A stretch of DNA of 64,000 nt from Chiridota heheva (lineage: Eukaryota > Echinodermata > Holothuroidea > Apodida > Chiridotidae). Both the position numbers and the translations under genes were made by a program. Below the pieces are notes generated by a model. That model was not told the origin of the DNA. It worked only from the letters and a program-made list of their open reading frames with translations, and did no database searches. Positions 52,401 through 61,400 of this stretch are shown here, piece by piece. The stretch is taken from contig JAIGNY010003296.1 in NCBI GenBank assembly GCA_020152595.1, forward strand, positions 554,501 to 618,500, in the 5' to 3' direction. Numbering within the stretch: position 1 is the stretch's first letter; the number at the start of each line of letters is the position of its first letter.

Positions 52401-55400
52401 CATATCCCTTCGGAATAACTGCTATGAATTATTCAATATCCTAACATCTAGATTCCACTAGATTAAAAGTCCACTAGACATGGTGGAGTATGCATAGCCA
52501 AGTAAGAGTGATAGACGCAAGCCGTTTCTACTATTTAGTCTACAGATGTCAGATGATGATAATGAGACTAAAAACTTAATTTTTGCTTTCATATTCTTGT
52601 GCATATCCTGTGATGATATACCAACATGTTTTGACCATGAGCTAAATGCTTCTAGTTTGCATTGGTACGTGAACATTTAAATGCATGAACTCTGTATGTA
52701 CAACTATTCTTATTACTCTTAAATAATTAAGATAATATTTGTCCATGCCTATTCCATTTTTCTCGAATCACAGAGGCATTTCACTTTGCGGTGTTGAATC
52801 TCCCAAAGTCAAGCACGTGGTACAATCATTGTTAGTGGAATATTGCTATCATTTGCTTAACCCTTACTCTACCACACGGCGATACTATCGCCGTTTTGGG
52901 TGCCCCGTCTTTGGCCCCGCCTCCCGAGCGCATTTTCAAAAAGGTGCTGGTAGAGTAAGGGTTAATCAACCCGCGACATATCGCCAACCGAAAATATAGG
53001 CAGCATGATCCCGGTGGGCGGCCCAGCGGGTCCCAAAAGCGGAAGGGGCCCGACTTTTCTGCCTGGAAGACAGAGGACCCTTCAATAATCACGCCTTGAT
53101 TAACCCTTACTCTACCACGCGGCGATACTATCGCCGTTTTGGGTGCCCCGTCTTTGGCCCCGCCTCCCGAGCGCATTTTCAAAAAGGTGCTGGTAGAGTA
53201 AGGGTTAAAACACCTTCACATATTAGTTGGTTGATGGGGTTTAATTGGCAGTGTTGGCTAAATTAAACCAGAAGTTTATTAACTCGATTTTTAAGGTGTG
53301 TGGAAAAAACCAAACAGTAGTTTGGGATATGGATGGAGGAGGGGTAAGCTAGGAGAACGAGCATTGGTGGGAGGGGGTAGATCTTCAAGCATGCCAACTA
53401 TGCTGTCTCTCATACTTTGTCTGTGGTTAATGTTGTTCTCTATGAACTGTTGCAACCGAGAGGCAGAAATGGAGGAGGGGGAGAAATGGACAGCATTGGT
53501 GGGAGGGGGTAGATCTTCACTCTATGCCGACTATGCTGTCTCTCATACCTTGCCTGTGGTGAATATTTGTCTTTATGAACTGTTGCAACCGAGAGGCAGA
53601 AATGGAGGAGGGGGAGAAATGGAGAGCATTGGTGGGAGGGGGTAGATCTTTAATCTATACCAATTGTGCTGTTCCTCATACCTTGCCTGTGGTGAATATT
53701 TGTCTCTATGAACTGTTGCAACCGAAAGGAAGAAATGGAGGAGGGGGAGAAATGGAGAGCATTGGTGGGAGGGGGTAGATCTCTGCCAAGTATGCTGTCT
53801 CTCATACTTTGTCTGTGGTTAATGTTGTTCTCTATGAACTGTTGCAACCGAGAGGCAGAAATGGAGGAGGGGGAGAAATGGAGAGCATTGGTGGGAGGGG
53901 GTAGATCTCTAATCTATGCCAACTATGCTGTTTCTCATACCTTGCCTGTGGTGAATATTTGTCTCTATGAATTGTTGCAGCTGACATGCTGTGGAGGCTC
54001 CAGAGAAAACCAGCCTCTTGGTCACCTGATGCCCTGGATCTGCAAGATGACACAAAGTAAGAAAAACATTAATTCGCAGGTGGAATTTTCTTTTTCTTAC
54101 AAAAAAAAATATCAAATTCTTGATTAAGAAACAGTATATATGGTGTAAAAACTGTATATATGGTGTAAAAACAGTATATATGGTGTAAAAACATCCCCAT
54201 GTAGTTGTGTGATGAATAAAACAGTAAATTGTGATAGAGGGAAGCATATGAAGATGTATTTATTACATTAATATCATCTTTGTCACAATTTAACATTTTT
54301 GACACCTTTATTCAGAAGTGTGGGAATCTTTATCATTAATTCCAATGCTGTAACTTGGGTGAAGTATCTGGTTAACTGTTAATATCCAACTGGCAACCTG
54401 CATTCACATCCTTTACCCTGCAGACCCGCTGCCTTAAAATCTGAAAATTGGCTTCTAACTTCTTTATCTTGCACAAGTTATATAAATGTGGTTGTTCAGC
54501 ACTTTGCAATATGACTTTACGAATGAAATCGTTATTTTGTTGTAGCCCCTCCAACCCCCACACCCAACCTTGATCCCTCTGCCTCTTAAATGGATGCAAG
54601 GAAAAGACATTCCCTCGAAACTTTTATAAGTCTTCTTATATCTTAATTCTTTTAAATGGCTTTTTTTATTGTCGATTTATTTGTTTTGTTCAAAGGAATG
54701 TTGTACATAATGTAATACTTTATATATCGATATAATTTTCATTATTAAGTATATAATAATGAGATTTCAAGGCAAAAAAAACCCAGGTTTCATTAACTCA
54801 CCAAGAGTATTTATAAAGTCATTGACCATAGCCGTCTTCCCACATCCTGGAGGACCAACAAGCAACACATGCATGTTAGACAGATTGGCAAACTCAAGAA
54901 GAACCCGCGTGCGAATCTGAAGGGATTATACAAGAAATACACAATAAAAGACATATGGCTTCATAAATCGCCTGCCCAGACGCCAAGAAAACTAAAATAT
55001 TGATCGAGTAATCAACTCCCGCTAAGAACATGTCAGCTGGCTAAAGTTAAATCTATCCGAGCCATTAGGCTCATAGCGTCAGTCTCTGGTTTCCATGGCG
55101 CAAGCGGATAAGAGCACATGACTCCTCCTGGACTGGATGCCAGTCCATCGCATATTAATTCCCCAGCAGTGCTGGTACTCATTTTACAGCTGAGTGGACT
55201 TAAGCAAGTAAAGTGCCTTGCTTAAAGACCTAATGCAGTGCTCACGAATGTAATCGAACCCAGTACTGTTTGCATGCTAGTATGGTTCTCCTTTTATATA
55301 CATTTCTTTCATAAAAACAGTTGGAATTCCTTTCCTAGAGCAGCAATCTTTTCTTCCATAGTAGCTAAGCAATGCATACGGCTGGATGGCCAATAGATGT

Positions 55401-58400
55401 GGACGGACGGACGGAAGGACAGACAGACAAATGGACGGATGGACAAATGGACGGACAGACAAATGGACGGACGGACAAATGGACGGACGGATTGACAAAT
55501 AGATGAACAAATGGACGGACGGACGGACAAATGGACGGACGGATGGACAAATGGACGGACGGACGAACAAATGGACGGACGGACAAATGGACGGACGGAC
55601 GGACAAATGGACGGACAGAGAGTAAAGATGCTATATCCTTCTTCACCAACTTTGTTGGTGGGGGGATAAAGAGTAATACAAAACTGGTTATTAAAGATGT
55701 ACACAGGTAGACACAGAGAGGTTCAGCCCCTGTGTTTGGTGGAAATTATCATCATTTCTAGTGCTCCTTTTTAGAGCAAAACATGAGATTTACACCATAC
55801 AAAAGGTTTCAGCCACAGTCAAGTGTGAGATGGTCTTATGCAAAACCTACCGTGTCAACTGTATCCACAAATATCTCGCCCAGCAGATCCTTATTGTCTG
55901 TGAAGGTGACCTCAGGGACTTTGGATACCCAGGGGTCCCACTCTCCGGACTCGTCAACGTAGTAATCAAAGACAGAGATCTCATGGTCATAATCAGGTAA
56001 CCTGAAATAATATTGAAAAAACTTCATTTTGATTACAGGAACACAGGAATACAGGAACGCGGAGTAATATTTTAGGGTCCTTAATTGTTTATTCAAGATT
56101 ATTGAAAATATTCTTGCATGTGACAATACTGATGGTCATATTCTTGCATGTGACAATACTGAAAGTCATATTCTTGCATGTGACATTACTGAAAGTCATA
56201 TTCTTGCATGTGACAATACTGATAGTCATATTCTTGCATGTGACAATACTGATAGTCATATTCTTGCATGTGACAATACTGATAGTCATATTCTTGCATG
56301 TGACAAATGTTTGTTTGTTTGTTTGATGAGGTCTTAACAGCACCACGACAACGAAGGTCAAATTGTGCCTGAGAGGTCAGATCATTTTAGAGGTAGTAAG
56401 GAAAGAGACCAGGGGAAGAATGAGAGAAATTCAAGAACAAAAGCCAGAAAGCTGTGATCGAGAGAGGGTGCATGGGTAAAACTAAAAACAAAGTAGAGAG
56501 GGGGTGAAAGAGGAGGATTAAATATGGTTGTAGAGGGATGCATGCTGAAGGAAGGAGACTATTTTATCTGGAGGATTTTTTTGGAAGAACTCAGCAATTG
56601 AGTTGTGGGGAGCGAGAGAAGCTCTGGGAAGGTTGTACAGGGGCAAGCAAGGAGAACGTGTTGGATTGTAAGGATGCAGTGGCAATTGTTACAGAGGGGT
56701 TGGGGGAACCAATAAGGAGGTGGGAGTGAGTGAGGTGGGTGTGACCAATTCTAAGGCGGGTAATATGAAGCGTTGTCGTCGAGAAAGGTTGTTGATGGTG
56801 GATTTGATCGGGATTGTGGGCTGGATAACATGGAGTTTGTTATCAATTTGGAAGTTCCATAAGGTTTGCCAGCGGTCACGAACAAGAGAAGCGATAAAGC
56901 GGTTTGATGTCAGAGAGGGTTTTGGGAAAAGGGAAGGGAGGAGGTTAAGGGCAAGCTTAGCGGCTGTATCAGCCCTGTCATTGCCAGGGATGCCAACATG
57001 GCTGGGTATCCAGAAGAAAAGAACACTTTTCCTGCAGAGGGTGGGAGAAAAGAGTTTGCGGAGGAGGAGGTGGCAGGTGAGGTTATCCCATTTAAGATTG
57101 AGTAATGAAGTAAGAACAGCCTTTGAGTCAGAGAAAATGGCAAAGTGACTAAGAGGAGAGTACTCAATAAAGTTGAGGGCGAGGAGAATGGCCTTAGCCT
57201 CGGCTGAAAAGATGGATGAGTGGTCAGGAAGTCTGCTACTGAGGGTGATGTCTTGGATGATGGCAGCAGCAGCTGTCTTGTTGCCTTCCTTGGAGCCATC
57301 AGTATAGATGGAGGTGTAATTTGAGAGTTGGTCTTTGATTTGGTTGTGGAGATTGATGAAGAGATTAGGGCGAGTTTGAGTTTTGTTATAAGTGGAGAGG
57401 TCTAGGTGAACAGAAGGAAGGGGGTGGCCCAAAGGCGGAAAAGTGGGCCAGGAATAGGTGCGAGAGTGGCGGGGTTGATGCCAAGTTGAAAGAGGTCTGA
57501 TTTAATGCGTAAGCTGAAGGGGGCGATAGGGTTTTAGTCCTATCAAAGAGGGAGGAGAAATTGGGGTACCTGATGAGGTTGTAAACAGGGTTCTGGGTGT
57601 TGGTGAGGACTCTAAAAGCATAGGAGAGGCTAAGCTTTTTACATCTAAGTAGAAAGGGGGTTCGTTGGCTTCAACATGAAGGCTAGTGATTGGGGAGGTC
57701 CTGTAGGCTCCTAGACAAAGCCTGAGGGCTTCATTTTGGATGGTGTTAATGTGGTTGAGGTTTGAGTTGTGAGCGACACAGTAAACAATATTGCCATAGT
57801 CAAGCTTAGCACGAATGGTGAGCCTGAAAATTTTGAGGAGAGCATAGCGGTTCGCTCCCCAAGTAGTGTTGGAGAGCAGACGGAGGATGTTGAGGAGCTA
57901 TTGCATTTTAGTTTCAGGTTGGTGATGTGTGGCTTGTAGGTGAGCTTGGGGTCTAGAGTTAGACCAAGGAACCTTGTGTTTTCAACTTTAGGGATGCGAT
58001 TCCCATTGAGCACAAAGTTCGGGTTGGGGTGGAGGTTGTTGAAATGACAAAAGTGCATGCAGACTGTCTTGTCTTTGGAGAATCTAAAACCGTTATTGTT
58101 GCTCCAGACTTGCAGCTGATTGAGGCTGGTTTGGAGCCTATTTTCAACAATAGGAAAGCTAGGGAGGAGTAGAAGATGGTGAAGTCATCCACGTGAGAGG
58201 GTACGTTTGATGCTGCAGGGGCCAAGGTCATTCCCGATGTCATTAATGCTCAGGTTGAAGAGAGTGGGGAGAGGATGCTGCCTTGGGGACGCCCTCTTCT
58301 TGGGGTACAGCTTGGAGAGGGTGTGGCCAATACGAACTTGGAACTGCCTGGGTGAGAGGAAGTTTTGAATAAAGATGGGGAGGTGGCCTCTGAGGCCAAT

Positions 58401-61400
58401 GGTGTGAAGTTTCGGGTAATGCCGTATTTCCAAGTAGTGTCGAAAGCTTTCTCGAGGTCAAAAATATGGCAATGAGGTGTTCTTTTTGCAAAGGATTCCC
58501 GGATAGCGGTGTCGGCGTAATTAACTGGTCTAGGGTATTGCGACGTTTTGGAAGCCGCTTTGGTGAGGAGAGGATTCTGTTGGTCTCGAGGAACCAGTTT
58601 AGTCTCTGATTAATGATCTTTTCCATAATTTTACAGAGACAGCAAGTAAGGGCGATGGGTCGGTAGCTGGTGGGGTCGGTGCTATCTTTCCCGGTTTAAG
58701 GACGGGGATGACAATAGCTGTCCTCCAGATAGGGGAAAGGAGTGTGAGGACCAAATGTGGTTGAAGATGGTGAGTAGGGTAGTGGTGGCTTTGATGGGGA
58801 GGTGTTTCAGAAACTGATAGGGGATGTTATCTGGGCCCTTGGAGGTGCAGCCAGCGTCGCTGATGGCTTGGTTTAATTCAGAAAGGGTGAGGGGTGTTGT
58901 AGCTTTCGGAGTTGTCAGAGGAAAAGAGATTCTCCGGGCTTCATCGCAAGCTTTTGATTTTGAAAGCATTGGAGTAGTTGGTCGAGGCCGAGATGTTGCT
59001 GAAAAGAGGCGGCGAGGTGGTCAACGATGTCTTTTTTTGCGGTGAGAAGGTCTCCATTCCAAGAGAGATGGGAGATGGAAGATTTGCCTACTCTGCCGTG
59101 GAAGCTGTTAACCATTCTCCAAATCTTCTTAGTGGGGTGTTGGTGGTGAGAGAAGAGATAAAGTTGTTCCAAGTGTTGGTTTTACTGTCCTTGATAGTGC
59201 GTCTGGCCTTGCACGGCTGATGCGAAAGAGGTTAAGGTTATGGGTGGTCGGGTTAGTTTTAAAGTTCCTGAGGGTTCTTTTCCTGTTCTTGATGGCGGTT
59301 TTGCAGTCATCTGAGAACCAGGGTTGGGGGATGATTTGGGGTTTGGAGGTTTGGGAATTGAGCAGGTGGCGATGTTGATAAGGATATTACTGAAGTTAGA
59401 CATGGATCCTCATCCTCGAGAAGATGGGGAGAGGTGTGAGTCACAGAGGGTTTCAAAAAGGGACCAGTCAGCCTTGTCGAGGTTCCAGTTGGGGTGTGCT
59501 CAGTGGGGATTTGAAGATTGGAGTGTATAAGAAGAGGGTAATGATCACTACCACAGAGGTCAGCAGTGACTCTCCAACTAAAGTCAGGGAGGAGGTTAGG
59601 GGAACAGATAGACAGGTCAATACAGGTGAGAGAGCCTGTGGCAGGATGAAGGTAGGTCGGGAGTTAGTGTTCAGTAAGGACAGGCTGTGCTGACGGAGAG
59701 CGTTTCGATGAACTTGCCTCTAGGGGTGGTGGTATTAGAGCCCCACAGAGGGTTGTGAGCGTTGAAGTCACCAAGAAGGATGAAGGGGGTGGGAAGCTGA
59801 GAGATGAGGTTGTTAAGGCTGGTTGGTTGAATGTTGGTGTTGGGAGGGAGATAGATATTGCAGAGAGTGAAAGTTTTGTGGAGGGAGAAAGAAGTACAGA
59901 TGGCCTGAAGGTCGGTGTGCACACGAACAGGGCTGTGTGGGATATCGTGTCTAACGAGAATGGAGACGCCACCACAGGCCCTGTCAGCATCCACTTGATG
60001 TTTGTGATAGCAAGCAAAGTTGTTAAGGGAGTAATGGTCGGTGGTTTTCAAGAAAGTTTCTTGTAGGCAGAAGACGACCTGGTTGAAGGTGGAGGCCAGA
60101 AGGTCGATGACAAAACTGATAGTCATATTCTTGCATGTGACAATACTGAAAGTCATATTCTTGCATGTGACAATACTGATAGTTATATTCTTGCATGTGA
60201 CAATACTGATAGTCATATTCTTGCATGTGACAATACTGATAGTCATATTCTTGCATGTGACAATACTGATAGTCATATTCTTGCATGTGACATTACTGAT
60301 AGTCATATTCTTGCATGTGACAATACTGACAGTCATATTCTTACATGTGACAATACTGATAGTCATATTCTTGCATGTGACAATACTGATAGTCTTTCAT
60401 GAGTACTATTCAACTAATCCCTCCATCATTAGTAATAACGCATTTAACTTTTTTACTAATTGCTTATTGGTTTCTTCAAACTTTCTTCAGATGATAATTA
60501 TAATTACCTTTGCCAGATTCTGTTTGACTACTTTCCTTAATCACCCAATTGTTTTTAAGCCACAAAATCAAATAAAAAATAAAAATACAATGCAATACAT
60601 GAAGACTTAAAATGTGGGGATGTGACATCACAAGTAGTCTGATTTCAGTTGTTTCTATGCAAATAAGACATAACTTTCGTTTCTTTTAAAGTCTTCTGTA
60701 AAATAAGATGAACTTGTTTGACCCCTGAACTTATCCAATAAAACATTCTTCCTATACTTACGCTGATGTCAGGGTTCGTAACAGTTCACTGAAGTTTTTT
60801 CGGTCGGTTCCTTCAAGAAGTCCCCCAAAGGACCAGATGAGACAAAAGAGATAGAGCCTCTCAATGTGGAGCTCACCTCCAATCTCCACATGCTCATCCA
60901 ACATGGCTTCCAGCAGTCCAATACACATCTTAAACATGCCTGCCTCTGTCACGGCCACTATCGGTCTATTTAAGAGCAAAATGGGATGAAGTATGAGCAA
61001 AAATATGCCATGACCAGTTGCTGTGCTGTTTTTGATTGTTTTCTCCCATTATTCATTAATGTTTGTTTGATGAAGGCTTAATGGCACCACGACAACAAGG
61101 GTCAAATTGTGCCTGAAAGGTTAAATCATTCTAAAGGTAGGAAGGAAAGAAAACAGGGAGATAGACAAAAATACAAGAACTAAAAGTCAGAAAGCTGGGA
61201 TCAAGAGAGGAGGTGCATGGGTGAAAAAAATGGTTGTAGTGGGCAGCATGATGAAGGAAGGAGATAATCTTATCGGGAGGGTTTTCTGGAAGAACTTGGC
61301 AATTGAGTTGTGGTTGTGTTCATCAATGTGCAACTTTCAAACGTGGGAACATGCAAATTTTGTCTCGATATTCCTAACCTAACTATGATGGTTGCAAATA

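Noticed and set aside
55277-55704. Pro/Ser/Val/Arg-rich open frames
   Set aside because: A GGAC-rich minisatellite open in three frames.
55836-56126. N-terminal extension of exon 4 (reading upstream of LPDYDHEI)
   Set aside because: The acceptor ..ttatttcag at 56,002 and the codon phase of exon 3 define the exon start; upstream is intron and minisatellite.
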